DNA of 64,000 nucleotides from Williamsia soli (GTDB lineage: Bacteria > Actinomycetota > Actinomycetes > Mycobacteriales > Mycobacteriaceae): NCBI RefSeq assembly GCF_017377795.1, contig NZ_JAFRDR010000002.1, positions 558,001 through 622,000 of the forward strand. The letters are read 5' to 3'. Position numbers and translations under genes: made by a program. The stretch's first letter is position 1; each line of letters begins with the position of its first letter. This document shows, piece by piece, positions 8,425 to 17,681 of this stretch. A model generated the notes under the pieces. It was not told the DNA's origin. It made no database searches and saw only the letters and a program-made list of their open reading frames with translations.

Positions 8425-11142
8425 TCATCCCAACCGGCGGGGGCCCGAATCGTGTTTGGTGGGAACAGCTCCCACCCGCATCCGCGCAGCCAGCACCGCG
8501 ACACCGCCTGGGGTCGCGTGGATGGGGTCGCAGACAACGTCGCGCGCCTCCGGGATGTCGTCGACCAGCGCCGAGATGCGCGTCACCAGATCGATCAAGG
8601 CGTCCTTGTCGACGGGTTCCTGTCCCCCGTAACCCGAGAGCAACGGTGCCGACCGCGGCGCGGCAATCAGGTCCGCGGCATCATTTTCTGTCAGCGGCAG
8701 CGCGCGATACGCGCGATCACCCAGGAGATCGCTGGTGACGCCGGCCAGTCCGAACGACATCAGGGACCCGAAGGACGGATCGTCCCGGACCCGGATCACG
8801 GTGCTGATCCCCTTCGGCGCCATCTGCTGCACATGCAACCTCGACTCGCCGGTGACCTCCGTCAACTCGACGACGGCCAGCTCCACCGAATGCTGATCGG
8901 GTAGGTCGAGTCGCACACCTTCCCGGTCCGCCCGCCCCCGCCAGCTCGGCGAGAATGCTTTGATGGCAACGGGATACCCGAGTTCGTTCGCCGCCGCAAC
9001 ACCTTCGTCCGCACTGCTGACCTCCTTGAACGGGACGATGTGAATCCCGTAACAGGCAAGGATCTGAACGGTCCGAGCGTCATCGAGTTCGGTGACCGCA
9101 CCCGCCGAAGCAGCGACCGCCTCACGGACCAGACGCCGCGCGGTGTCGGGATCGGCGTCGGCAGGCCTGCGCACCTCCGACGCCGGCCGGGACTTCCATT
9201 GGGCATACTGCCAGGCATGCCCGAGAGCCTCAGCGGCTCGCTCCGGCCCGGGAAACGACGGTATCGACCCTCGGGCGGGGGTGCCGTATGCGCCTAGTAC
9301 CGACAGGTTCTGCGGGATTCCTTCCACGGCCAGGAATGTGGTGACCACCGGTTTGTCGGAGTCGGCCATGCCCGACATCAGCGCCTGCGCGTACCTGTCG
9401 ACGCTGACGGCGACCGGTGGCACGAACACCGCGATCAATGCATCAACGCCTTCGTCTGCGGCTGCGGTCCGCACGGCCTCTTCGAACGCCTCGGGCGATG
9501 CGCTCGGGCCCAGATCGACCCGTTGGACGACCTCGAGCCCGAAGTGGCTTCCTGCCTCCTGGGCGAGCACGCCGAGCGCCGTGGAATTGCCGACGATACT
9601 CACGCGCGGTCCGCGCGGTAGCGGCTGATACGCGAACACGGTTGCGCAATCGAACAACTGAGGGATCGTCGCGACCTGGATCACCCCGGATTGTGCGAGC
9701 AGGGCACGGGTGCTCTCGTCGTCGAGCGAGTGATCGACGGCGGCCATCGCCGGCGGGACAGCCCCTCGCCCGGATTTCACCGCGACCACCGGCTTGCCGC
9801 TGGCGACCCGGCGCGCCAATCGCGTGAACTTCCTGGGGTTGCCGAAGCTCTCGAGGTACAGCAAGACGACCTCGGTGTCCGGGTCGGTGTCCCAGTACTG
9901 CAGAAGATCGTTGCCGGAGACGTCGGCGCGGTTGCCTGCGGAGACAAATGTCGACAATCCGAGCTGCCTACGCGCCGCCGCGTCCAGGATGGCTATACCC
10001 AGCGCACCAGACTGGCAGAAGAACCCGACTGTGCCCCGACCCGGGACCAGCGGTGCCAGGGTGGCATTGAGAGACACCGCAGGATCGGTGTTGGCCACCC
10101 CCAGGGCGTTCGGACCGACCAGGCGCATGCCGTGTTCCCGGATCGATTCCACCAGCCGGTGCTCCGACTCGAGGCCCGAGTCGCTCGTGTCGCCGAACCC
10201 GGAAGACAGCACAACCATGGTTTTGACGCCCTTGTGCAGACAATCGTCGAGGACTTCTTCGACGGCGTCGGCCGGGACGGCGACGATCGCGAGGTCCACG
10301 GGGTCCGGAATGTCGCGCACCGTCGAATAGGCGCGGATCCCGCGGACCGCCCGGTGTTCGGAGTTCACCGGGAAGACGGGTCCCGTGAAGCCGCCGGCTA
10401 TCACGTTCGCGAGTACCGCGTTTCCGACCTTCAGACGGTCGACGGAGGCTCCGATGACCGCGACGGACGTGGGCCGTAGCAGGTTCGCGACACTGCGCGC
10501 CTCCGACCCGCGCTCGCGGGCATTGCGCACCGACAGCAGCGCCTCGGACGGGTCGATCGTGAACTCGACGTGGATGGTGCTGCCGTCGAAGCTGCGGCGC
10601 ACCTGGTATCCGGCGTCGCGGAACACTGCCACCATGTTGGGGTTCTCGGCCAGCACTTCTGCTTCGAAGCGCTCGAATCCGCACTCGGCTGCGGCACCGG
10701 CGAGATGTTCGAGCAGAATCGGCCCGAGGCCGCGACCCTGGTGCTCGTCGGCCACGACGAAGGCAACTTCTGCCGTGCTGTCCTTGCCATCGGCAGCCAG
10801 GCCTTCGTAGATACCGATGGCGATGATCTCTCCGCCGAGCAATCCGACGAACGCGACACGGCTGTAGTGATCGACGGTGGTCATCCGGGCGAGCTCGCGG
10901 GGCGGGATGTGCGGGAACGGACCGAAGTACCTCAAGTATCTGGTGCGTTCGGACAGCGCCGAGTGGAACCGGACCAGTCCATCTGCGTCCTCAGGCACGA
11001 TCGGCCGAAGGTGGACCACGCCACCGTCACTGGCGAGGACGTCAGCGATCCAATGTCTCGGGAAATCGTGCGGTCCGCGCTTGTCCGGGGCGATCGTCGA
11101 TTCCGTTGCGTCGCTGCGGTTCGTCTCTGGCAAGTCAGTCAC
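8425..11142 (-). CDS. GNAT acetyltransferase fused to NDP-forming acyl-CoA synthetase (PatA-type)
   Basis: About 905 aa. Residues about 35-190 form a GNAT acetyltransferase with the acetyl-CoA loop VADEHQGRGLGPILLEHLAG. The rest is an NDP-forming acyl-CoA synthetase: a CoA-binding domain (SVAVIGASVDRLKVGNAVL), a succinyl-CoA-ligase-like domain (GFFCQSGALGIAILDAAARR) and an ATP-grasp domain. Such fusions are protein lysine acetyltransferases that inactivate AMP-forming acyl-CoA synthetases; this GNAT-first order is that of actinobacterial PatA rather than Salmonella Pat. A histidine in AAVDHSLDD occupies the position of the catalytic phosphohistidine. The GTG at 11142 has GGAGG 8 nt upstream and overlaps the acuC stop by 8 bp. 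Confidence 0.85.
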   Translation of the reverse strand: MTDLPETNRSDATESTIAPDKRGPHDFPRHWIADVLASDGGVVHLRPIVPEDADGLVRFHSALSERTRYLRYFGPFPHIPPRELARMTTVDHYSRVAFVGLLGGEIIAIGIYEGLAADGKDSTAEVAFVVADEHQGRGLGPILLEHLAGAAAECGFERFEAEVLAENPNMVAVFRDAGYQVRRSFDGSTIHVEFTIDPSEALLSVRNARERGSEARSVANLLRPTSVAVIGASVDRLKVGNAVLANVIAGGFTGPVFPVNSEHRAVRGIRAYSTVRDIPDPVDLAIVAVPADAVEEVLDDCLHKGVKTMVVLSSGFGDTSDSGLESEHRLVESIREHGMRLVGPNALGVANTDPAVSLNATLAPLVPGRGTVGFFCQSGALGIAILDAAARRQLGLSTFVSAGNRADVSGNDLLQYWDTDPDTEVVLLYLESFGNPRKFTRLARRVASGKPVVAVKSGRGAVPPAMAAVDHSLDDESTRALLAQSGVIQVATIPQLFDCATVFAYQPLPRGPRVSIVGNSTALGVLAQEAGSHFGLEVVQRVDLGPSASPEAFEEAVRTAAADEGVDALIAVFVPPVAVSVDRYAQALMSGMADSDKPVVTTFLAVEGIPQNLSVLGAYGTPARGSIPSFPGPERAAEALGHAWQYAQWKSRPASEVRRPADADPDTARRLVREAVAASAGAVTELDDARTVQILACYGIHIVPFKEVSSADEGVAAANELGYPVAIKAFSPSWRGRADREGVRLDLPDQHSVELAVVELTEVTGESRLHVQQMAPKGISTVIRVRDDPSFGSLMSFGLAGVTSDLLGDRAYRALPLTENDAADLIAAPRSAPLLSGYGGQEPVDKDALIDLVTRISALVDDIPEARDVVCDPIHATPGGVAVLAARMRVGAVPTKHDSGPRRLG

Positions 11143-12415
11143 GGGGATCCTCCGGGTCGAGACCACACAACGGATAAACAGCACGCCGGGTTGCCATGAT
11201 CGTGGCGTCGGTTCGGGTCTGCGCGGCGTCGGTGATGCCGTCCATCAGTGGACCACCGCCATCACCATCCCAGGGCAGGTAATCGGTCTCGCCGCCGTCG
11301 GTCATGACTGCGACCGGATCCGCACGCAGTGTCTCGTCGAGCATTCTGGCCTCGGCTGTCGCCGCAGCACACCAGCTCTCGTCGATCACGGTGTCCGGAG
11401 CGAGGTCGGCGCCGGTGACCGCGGAAATGAGGTGGGTCCAGCTGCGGGGTACGACGTTGATGATCCCGTACCCACCGCCGCCGACCGCGAGCCACCTGCC
11501 CTCTGAATACTTGTCGGCCAGGTCGCGCATCGCATAGATGGCGGCCCGCTGCCCGTCGACCGTCAGTGACAGGTCGGTCAACGGGTCTTGGATGTGGCTG
11601 TCGACACCGCATTGGCTGACGATGATCTGGGGCCGGAAGTTCTCGACCACCCCGGGCACGATTGCGTTGAACGCCCGTAGCCACAGCTTGTCCGAGGTCT
11701 CGGGCATGAGCGCGATGTTGACCGCACTCCCTCTCCCGTCCTGTTCGCCGACCTCTTCGGGCCAACCGCTGCCCGGCCACAACGTCGCCGGATGCTGGTG
11801 CAGCGAGATCGTCAGTACGCGCGGGTCTCCCGCGAACACCTTCTGCACGCCGTCCCCGTGATGTGCGTCGATATCGATGTAGGCGATCCTGTCGTACCCC
11901 TGCTCGAGCAGCCAGCGAATCGCGACCGCGCAGTCGTTGTAGATGCAGAAGCCGGCAGCATGGCCCGGCATCGCATGGTGCATTCCACCGCCGATGTTGA
12001 CGGCGCGGCGCACGGATCCGGAGGCGATGGCGGCTGCCGCGGCCATCGTGCCGCCCACCAGCACACCGGCAGCACCGTGCATCCCCTCGAAGACCGGGTT
12101 GTCGACGCTTCCCAGACCGAACAACCGCTCCAGGACGTGGGAGGACCCGCCCACATAATCATCGACCGATGAGGCGCTACGCACCGCATCCAGATACGCG
12201 GCGGTGTGCACTGTTTGCAGCAACCTGTCGTCGACAGCCATCGGAGGGATCGAGGGGACACCGTCGAGGACCCCGAGCGACGTCGACAGTGACATCGTCA
12301 ATGCCAGCCGGATAGGGTTCATCGGGTGCGTGGGCGCCCATCGGTACCCGAGGAAATCATCGCTCCAGATCACCGCGGCGGACTGCGCGTTCGCCGGACC
12401 GGCGTCAATGCTCAT
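11135..12415 (-). CDS. acuC: AcuC-type class I histone-deacetylase-family protein
   Basis: 426 aa, HDAC fold. The Zn site and charge relay are visible in GGGMHHAMPGHAAGFCIYND, IAYIDIDAHHGDGVQKVF and the C-terminal VGGGGYGIINVVPR with its tyrosine. AcuC removes acetyl groups from lysine in acetyl-CoA synthetase and so reactivates it. Here it is the first gene of a two-gene operon with the acetyltransferase/acyl-CoA-synthetase fusion, so acetylation and deacetylation are encoded together. No Shine-Dalgarno is seen; a TAGGCT hexamer lies 6 nt before the ATG, suggesting a leaderless mRNA. Natural substrates in this organism are inferred, not shown. Confidence 0.9.
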   Translation of the reverse strand: MSIDAGPANAQSAAVIWSDDFLGYRWAPTHPMNPIRLALTMSLSTSLGVLDGVPSIPPMAVDDRLLQTVHTAAYLDAVRSASSVDDYVGGSSHVLERLFGLGSVDNPVFEGMHGAAGVLVGGTMAAAAAIASGSVRRAVNIGGGMHHAMPGHAAGFCIYNDCAVAIRWLLEQGYDRIAYIDIDAHHGDGVQKVFAGDPRVLTISLHQHPATLWPGSGWPEEVGEQDGRGSAVNIALMPETSDKLWLRAFNAIVPGVVENFRPQIIVSQCGVDSHIQDPLTDLSLTVDGQRAAIYAMRDLADKYSEGRWLAVGGGGYGIINVVPRSWTHLISAVTGADLAPDTVIDESWCAAATAEARMLDETLRADPVAVMTDGGETDYLPWDGDGGGPLMDGITDAAQTRTDATIMATRRAVYPLCGLDPEDPRD

Positions 12416-12421
12416 GTACCG

Positions 12422-12427
12422 AGCCTA
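12422..12427 (-). promoter_or_regulatory. Putative -10 hexamer for leaderless acuC mRNA
   Basis: TAGGCT on the minus strand, 6 nt (CGGTAC) before the acuC ATG at 12415. It directly borders the tandem repeat array that fills the rest of the acuC-ideR gap. Confidence 0.45.
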
Positions 12428-12430
12428 GAG

Positions 12431-12535
12431 GGCGGAGACGGAGCGCAGCGGAGCTCGACCCGATTGCCGGAGACGGAGCGCAGCGGAGCTCGACCGGATT
12501 GGCGGAGACGGAGCGCAGCGGAGCTCGACTGAGTT
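12431..12535. repeat. Tandem array, three 35-bp units (dispersed family, array 1)
   Basis: Three copies begin at 12431, 12466 and 12501, with an exact 35-bp period. Each contains the core GGAGACGGAGCGCAGCGGAG followed by CTCGAC and a short variable AT-richer tail. The array fills most of the gap between divergent acuC and ideR. The same core occurs on the opposite strand at 39301-39427 inside dapF, with a 36-bp period. It is a dispersed repeat; the class is not one I recognise. Confidence 0.9.
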
Positions 12536-12596
12536 GTCGGCGTGTGACGTATCACGGTCACGGGAAGGGTTGACCGAAACCGGACGTTGTTACAGG

Positions 12597-12602
12597 TAGC
12601 CT
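12597..12602 (+). promoter_or_regulatory. Putative -10 hexamer of ideR
   Basis: TAGCCT lies 26 nt before the ideR GTG, giving a short leader that contains the GAAAGGGA ribosome-binding site. No good -35 hexamer at the standard distance is visible; a TTGACC lies 21 bp upstream. Confidence 0.35.
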
Positions 12603-12628
12603 GGTGCAGGACGAAAGGGATGGGGATC

Positions 12629-13312
12629 GTGAACGAACTGATCGACACCACTGAGATGTATCTTCGGACGATCTACGACCTTGAGGAAGAAGGCATCGTT
12701 CCGTTGCGGGCACGCATCGCCGAACGCCTGGAGCAGAGCGGTCCGACGGTGTCACAGACGGTCGCCCGTATGGAGCGCGACGGACTGGTACTGGTCGCCG
12801 GTGACCGCCACCTCGAACTGACCGACAAGGGCCGAAGTCTTGCGGTCTCGGTGATGCGCAAGCATCGTCTGGCGGAGCGGTTGCTGGTCGATGTGATCGG
12901 GATGCCGTGGGAGGACGTCCATGCGGAGGCGTGCCGCTGGGAGCATGTGATGAGTGAGAACGTCGAGCGCCGCCTGCTGGAGGTATTGGATCACCCGACG
13001 ACGTCGCCGTACGGTAACCCGATTCCCGGACTCGATCAGCTCGGATTTTCGGATCTCGTTCCTCCCGCGCCGATGACACGCATCTCGGAGCTACCCCAGG
13101 GCGAGCCCGTCGCGGTCATCGTACGGAGGTTGTCCGAGCATGCTCAGGCAGACATCGAGTTGATCAGCGCACTACGCGAAGCCGGTGTGGTCCCCAACGC
13201 GCGGGTCAGCGTGACGGTCAATCCCACGTCAATCGTCATCAGCACCCCGGGTCATCAGGGGCTGCAGTTGTCCGAGGAGATGGCGCACTCGGTTCAGGTC
13301 GAGAAGGTCTGA
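12629..13312 (+). CDS. ideR: Iron-dependent repressor IdeR (DtxR family)
   Basis: 227 aa, nearly the length of mycobacterial IdeR (230). The start at GTG 12629 aligns with family members beginning NELIDTTEMYLRTIYDLEEE. Metal ligands known from IdeR/DtxR are all in register: Met10, Cys102, Glu105 and His106 for the primary site, and His79, Glu83 and His98 for the ancillary site. The helix-turn-helix spans about residues 27-50 (SGPTVSQTVARMERDGL). With Fe2+ it represses siderophore and iron-uptake genes and can activate iron storage. galE follows after 12 bp, the same pairing as dtxR-galE in Corynebacterium. Confidence 0.95.
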   Translation: MNELIDTTEMYLRTIYDLEEEGIVPLRARIAERLEQSGPTVSQTVARMERDGLVLVAGDRHLELTDKGRSLAVSVMRKHRLAERLLVDVIGMPWEDVHAEACRWEHVMSENVERRLLEVLDHPTTSPYGNPIPGLDQLGFSDLVPPAPMTRISELPQGEPVAVIVRRLSEHAQADIELISALREAGVVPNARVSVTVNPTSIVISTPGHQGLQLSEEMAHSVQVEKV

Positions 13313-13324
13313 CCGAACTCTTTC

Positions 13325-14317
13325 ATGAAACTCCTGGTCACCGGCGGCGCCGGTTATGTGGGTAGCGTCTGCGCCCGGGTCATGGTCGAGCACGGTCATG
13401 ACGTCACGATCGTCGACAACCTGAGTACCGGAAATGTCGAGGCATTGCCGGAGGGTGTTGCCTTCATAGAGGGCAATGTCCGCGACGTCGCCGCCGATGT
13501 ACTCGGTTCCGACGCCTTCGACGGGGTTTTGCATTTCGCCGCCCAGTCGCTGGTCGGCGAATCAGTGGAACACCCTGAGCTGTACTGGTACGGCAACGTC
13601 GTCGAATCGCTTGCCCTCCTCGAGGCCGTCCGCAGCACCAAGACCCCGCGTTTGGTGTTCTCGTCGACAGCCGCCACCTACGGCGAGCCCGAATCGGTGC
13701 CCATCCTGGAGTCCGCGCCCACGCGTCCGACGAATCCGTATGGTGCGACCAAGCTCGCCATCGATCACGCGATCACGTCGTACGCGGCGGCCCACGGACT
13801 CGCCGCGATGTCCCTGCGGTACTTCAACGTCGCGGGTGCCTACGCCGGTGCCGGTGAGAATCGGGTCATCGAGACCCACTTGATCCCACTCGTTCTCCAG
13901 GTCGCCCTGCGTCATCGTGAGCACATCAAGATGTTCGGGACCGACTACCCCACCGACGACGGCACAGCCATTCGTGATTACATCCACGTCCTCGACCTCG
14001 CGCAGGCCCACGCACTGGCCCTCGAGGCCGCGGTCGCCGGCCGACATTCGATCTTCAACCTCGGCAGCGGGACCGGTTTTTCTGTGCGCCAAGTCATTAC
14101 GGCCTGCGAGGAAGTAACCGGCTTGGAGATCCCGGTGGTCGCCGCACCCCGACGCGCCGGCGACCCGGCCGTCCTGATCGCGTCCAGCGACAAAGCCATC
14201 GCAGAACTCGGCTGGTATCCCGAACACACCGACCTGTCGGTCATCGTCGCCGATGCGTGGGAGTACACCAGAGCTCTCGGCGACCGCGCCCACTCGGCAT
14301 CCCTCGCGACGCGCTGA
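13325..14317 (+). CDS. galE: UDP-glucose 4-epimerase
   Basis: A 330-aa short-chain dehydrogenase/reductase of extended type. The NAD-binding loop [19 protein letters not shown] opens the protein; the catalytic Ser is in [10 protein letters not shown] and the YxxxK pair in [12 protein letters not shown]. It interconverts UDP-glucose and UDP-galactose, needed for galactan in the arabinogalactan cell wall and for galactose use. It lies 12 bp after ideR, so both are probably on one transcript, and converges with the DUF4192 gene 6 bp beyond its stop. Confidence 0.93.
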   Translation: MKLLVTGGAGYVGSVCARVMVEHGHDVTIVDNLSTGNVEALPEGVAFIEGNVRDVAADVLGSDAFDGVLHFAAQSLVGESVEHPELYWYGNVVESLALLEAVRSTKTPRLVFSSTAATYGEPESVPILESAPTRPTNPYGATKLAIDHAITSYAAAHGLAAMSLRYFNVAGAYAGAGENRVIETHLIPLVLQVALRHREHIKMFGTDYPTDDGTAIRDYIHVLDLAQAHALALEAAVAGRHSIFNLGSGTGFSVRQVITACEEVTGLEIPVVAAPRRAGDPAVLIASSDKAIAELGWYPEHTDLSVIVADAWEYTRALGDRAHSASLATR

Positions 14318-14323
14318 TCACCA

Positions 14324-15589
14324 TCAGGCCGCCGGCCGGAGTATCGGCGGTGGCAGTTCCACCCCGAGCGACCGGGCGACCAGATAGCCGGTCTCCGCGC
14401 ACCGATTGATCACACCGGGCGGTATCCCGCGCGTCAGCGCGTCGTTGTAGAGGGTCGCCATCGAGTACCCGGGACTGACCTCGAGCGCCACGTCGAACGC
14501 CGTGCCCGCCATCGCACCGTTGCCGTGCACGTAATGGACGAACCCCAGCAGGGTCGCGGCAGCTGCTTGCCCTCGTCCGCGCAGCCTCCGGGCGGCCTGC
14601 GTGAACAGGTATTCGGCATCAGACCACAGGTCCGTCACGGCGAGCGACACGAGCGCATCACGCACATAGAGTTCGCGGAGGGCCTTGTCGAGCCGCTGGA
14701 GGTCAGCACAATCCAGATCGCCGCAGCCGCGCACGACCAGGTCCAGGACGAACTCCAGGTCAGATCGCTCTTGGATCCGACGCACCTGCTCGACCAGCAG
14801 GTGCAGCGGGACGCGTCCGCTTCCCGTGCACGCATAGTCCTGCAACACTGCCGGATCGATCGTGGTCTGATCCACCGGTCCCGCTATCGACGCCGACTCA
14901 TCGTCGTCCACGATGTCCGACCATTCGTCCGCGGCGGCTCCGTTCAGCTTCGATTGGATCAATTCTGCGTAGTCGCGATCGTCGATCGCCGAGATCTCGT
15001 ACGCATCACACTCCGGAGAAGCACAGTGAGGCAGCGGCGAGAGGTTCTCGACCATCTCGTCCCGGGTCATCAGGACACGCCGCCCGCCGGCCACCGCACG
15101 CGCGATGGCGACCGGGCTGATCGTCGGATCACCCACGACCCCATCGGCAATCCGATCGGACTCGTTCACCTCGGATCGGCGGTCCCACAGCGTGATCCAT
15201 GGGCGATCGAGAGTGATCGCCGACGTCCAAAAGGCACCGTACAGCCCACCCACGGCGATCAGGTTGCGGTCGATGACGGCCGCAAGGCGACGGTAGACGG
15301 GCCCGTGGGGATCCATCCGATCATCGATGATCACGGCGACGACACGCGTCGCGTTGTACGACTCGCACACCCGGGCGAGGTGATCGATGACGCTGAGCAT
15401 CAGCTCGGTGGGTGTGCCGTCCGGTTCCAGGGTCAGGTCGTGACGCATCGTGGTGCCGATCTCGTCGCCGTTGCCTTCGAAGGTGATCAAGACGAGGGAA
15501 CGCTCCGGGACGAAGCCGAGCAGTGCAGGTATGGCGGTGATCAGCGCTGCGGGGCCCGATACCGAGGTTTCGAAGTTGTCAGATGTCAT
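14324..15589 (-). CDS. DUF4192 protein
   Basis: 421 aa. It matches the actinobacterial DUF4192 family (Rv2712c equivalent) with the N-terminal stretch ISGPAAL-like ALITAIPALLGFVPERSLVLI and a central CASPECDAYE segment. The second half is helical and ends with a region resembling tetratricopeptide packing (LLGFVHYVHGNGAMAGTAFD). No catalytic motif is recognisable. In M. tuberculosis this gene lies next to ideR and sthA; here sthA is not present in the window. Function unknown. Confidence 0.85.
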   Translation of the reverse strand: MTSDNFETSVSGPAALITAIPALLGFVPERSLVLITFEGNGDEIGTTMRHDLTLEPDGTPTELMLSVIDHLARVCESYNATRVVAVIIDDRMDPHGPVYRRLAAVIDRNLIAVGGLYGAFWTSAITLDRPWITLWDRRSEVNESDRIADGVVGDPTISPVAIARAVAGGRRVLMTRDEMVENLSPLPHCASPECDAYEISAIDDRDYAELIQSKLNGAAADEWSDIVDDDESASIAGPVDQTTIDPAVLQDYACTGSGRVPLHLLVEQVRRIQERSDLEFVLDLVVRGCGDLDCADLQRLDKALRELYVRDALVSLAVTDLWSDAEYLFTQAARRLRGRGQAAAATLLGFVHYVHGNGAMAGTAFDVALEVSPGYSMATLYNDALTRGIPPGVINRCAETGYLVARSLGVELPPPILRPAA

Positions 15590-15686
15590 GCACCGATAGT
15601 CGGCCGCCTTCTGGACCTCGCATGCGGCCGGCGGACCCGAATCGAGAGGTTATCCACCGATCGGGGCTGTATCCACAGGCAGGCAC

Positions 15687-16394
15687 TCAGCCCCGGGATC
15701 GCGCGAGTGCAGTGGTGTACAGCTGGTCCAAGGCCATGCCGTCTGGAGGCCGCTGCCCCGACGCGACATAGGTGACATAGACCCGGATGCCGTCGTTCTG
15801 ACCCACCAGCGCGGTCATCGTCTGGGTCATCGCACCTGACGACGTGACACGCCGGAACGCCAGCGATTCCTCGGATTGTGCGGGCGAAGACGGCAGAACC
15901 GTCGTTGTCACAGTCGCTTTCGCGCCCTCGGTGTCGGTTGTGTAGGTGGGGCACCTCGTCAGGTCTGCCTTCAACTCCGCCAACGGGGTGTCCACCAGAA
16001 CCGTGACCGCGGACAACGCACCGGCGTTGGCGCCGGTGCCCGTCGCCACGAACGCGGTCGCGTCGCCGGGGTCGGATGGGAGTTGTCTCGGCGCGCAGGT
16101 CGGTGGGTCAACTGTCCCGCCCGCGGCCACGCCTGCGGTGTCGCCCAGCAGAGCGCCCAGTTGTCCGCCGGTGACCTCCGTCGCGGAGTATCCGACCGGG
16201 AAATCGGCCGGGGCGACTGATCGCTCTCGGAGATCGCTCGACCCGTTGGAGTTGTTCGGGCTCACCCCGGTGACCGGAGCGGCCGTCGGATCACCGTCGA
16301 CCTCGGTTGTGCACCCACCGATGACCAGGACGGCGGCAAGCATCGCAACCGGTATCCACCGGCGCCCGGTTCGCTCCACTAAGACCCGACTCAC
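15687..16394 (-). CDS. Predicted secreted lipoprotein
   Basis: About 235 aa. After a basic start (VERTGRRWIP) comes a hydrophobic stretch ending in the lipobox LVIGGC, with the acylated Cys at about residue 26, then a Thr/Ser/Pro-rich linker. The extracellular part (about 180 aa) contains two conserved-looking cysteines (PTCAPRQLP and DLTRCPTYTT) likely forming a disulfide. The layout resembles mycobacterial lipoproteins of the PknH-sensor/DUF5642 type, but I cannot assign it firmly. The GTG at 16394 follows GGGAGAG; longer starts run into the divergent SPFH promoter. Confidence 0.65.
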   Translation of the reverse strand: MSRVLVERTGRRWIPVAMLAAVLVIGGCTTEVDGDPTAAPVTGVSPNNSNGSSDLRERSVAPADFPVGYSATEVTGGQLGALLGDTAGVAAGGTVDPPTCAPRQLPSDPGDATAFVATGTGANAGALSAVTVLVDTPLAELKADLTRCPTYTTDTEGAKATVTTTVLPSSPAQSEESLAFRRVTSSGAMTQTMTALVGQNDGIRVYVTYVASGQRPPDGMALDQLYTTALARSRG

Positions 16395-16451
16395 CTGACC
16401 ACTCTCCCATCGCGAGCAGGCCATGTGGCCGTGCGACACGGCCGGTGTCAC

Positions 16452-16457
16452 TAGACT
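16452..16457 (+). promoter_or_regulatory. Putative -10 hexamer of the SPFH operon
   Basis: TAGACT at 16452-16457 would start transcription near 16464. That gives a leader of about 70 nt before the GGGAGA ribosome-binding site and ATG at 16535. The hexamer lies between the divergent lipoprotein gene and the SPFH gene. Confidence 0.35.
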
Positions 16458-16534
16458 GATCAATGGCTGGGTGCATCACATCGGCCTTCTTCAGACACCG
16501 CGATCACGCGACGCCGCTAGGGAGAACACCGAAT

Positions 16535-17677
16535 ATGGGGATCATCGGCAAGATCAAAGGTGAGCTCGTCGACATCATCGAATGGATCGACGATTCGCGT
16601 TCGACGTTGGCGTGGCGTTTTCCGCGCTACAACAACGAGATCAAGAACGAGGCAGAACTCATCGTTCGCGAAGGTCAGCAGGCGGTTTTCGTCTATCGAG
16701 GGCAGCTCGCAGACCGGTTCGGACCCGGGCATTATCAACTGACGTCGGAGAACCTTCCGATCCTGAGCACCCTGCAGGGCTGGAAGCACGGATTCAACAG
16801 CCCGTTCCGATCCGAGGTGTATTTCATCAACACCCGTCCGGTGACCGATCTGCGCTGGGGCACCGCCAATCCCGTCACCGTCCGCGATCCGGATTTCACG
16901 ATGGTGCAGGTTCGGGCCAACGGTTTGTGTGTCGTTCGGGTGGCTGATCCTGAGATATTTCTGCGGGAGGTCATCGGCACCGACAGTGCGGTCGATGTGG
17001 ACGAGATATCTGAATTGCTACGACGGGTCATCACTCTCGCGTTCTCGGACATGATCATGGAGACCCGCCTCGGTGTCATCGACCTTCAAGGTCGTCAGGT
17101 GGAGTTGTCCGACAAGCTCCGCGCGTTCGTATCCGAGCGCGTCGACGACGAGTTCGGGTTGGCCATCGATTCGATCACCATGAACATCTCTCTGCCAGAC
17201 GAGATCACCTCCGCCATGACCCGTGGCGTTGCCCGCGGTGTCGAGGAGGGCGGGTTCCTCGACAACGTCGGCGATCTCGGTCGTTACCAGCAAGGAAAGG
17301 CGGCCGACGCGATGCTCGCTGCCGCTCAGAATCCGGGCGGCGGTGCGATGGGCGACATGATGTCCGCCGGGATGGGGGTCGCGCTGGGTAGTCAGATGGC
17401 CGGTCAGTTCGGCCGAGCAGGACAGGGGCAACCCGCTCCCGCGGCAGGTCCCCCGCCCTTGCCCGGTGCGGCGACGTTCCACATCGACAACGGTGGCCAG
17501 CCCGCGGGTCCGTTCACCGTCGCTCAACTGCAGGGGGCAGCGACCGCGGGGCAGTTCACCGGCGCCACGCTGGTGTGGAGTCAGGGCATGCCCGGCTGGG
17601 TGCAGGCCTCCTCCGTGCCGGTACTCGCCGGACTCTTCGCCACACCTCCCCCGCTTCCGACGACTCCCACCACCTAG
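16535..17677 (+). CDS. SPFH/Band-7 protein with C-terminal GYF_2 domain
   Basis: 380 aa. Residues about 25-240 form an SPFH domain of the virion-core/YdjI type (AELIVREGQQAVFVYRGQL; NPVTVRDPDFTMVQVRANG; ITLAFSDMIMETRLGVID). A Gly/Ala/Met-rich linker and Pro-rich segment follow, then about 60 residues with the GYF_2 pattern (GPFTVAQLQGAATAGQFTGA ... VWSQGMPGWVQASSVP). GYF-like domains bind proline-rich peptides. No transmembrane helix is present. It is first in a three-gene operon; the next ORF starts 4 bp after its stop and its N-terminus is Pro-rich, a plausible ligand for the GYF domain. The ATG at 16535 has GGGAGA upstream. Confidence 0.8.
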   Translation: MGIIGKIKGELVDIIEWIDDSRSTLAWRFPRYNNEIKNEAELIVREGQQAVFVYRGQLADRFGPGHYQLTSENLPILSTLQGWKHGFNSPFRSEVYFINTRPVTDLRWGTANPVTVRDPDFTMVQVRANGLCVVRVADPEIFLREVIGTDSAVDVDEISELLRRVITLAFSDMIMETRLGVIDLQGRQVELSDKLRAFVSERVDDEFGLAIDSITMNISLPDEITSAMTRGVARGVEEGGFLDNVGDLGRYQQGKAADAMLAAAQNPGGGAMGDMMSAGMGVALGSQMAGQFGRAGQGQPAPAAGPPPLPGAATFHIDNGGQPAGPFTVAQLQGAATAGQFTGATLVWSQGMPGWVQASSVPVLAGLFATPPPLPTTPTT

Positions 17678-17681
17678 GCCG

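Noticed and set aside
12431-12535. Direct repeats considered as a CRISPR array
   Set aside because: The repeats are nearly contiguous with no unique spacers, only three units, and no cas genes are nearby.
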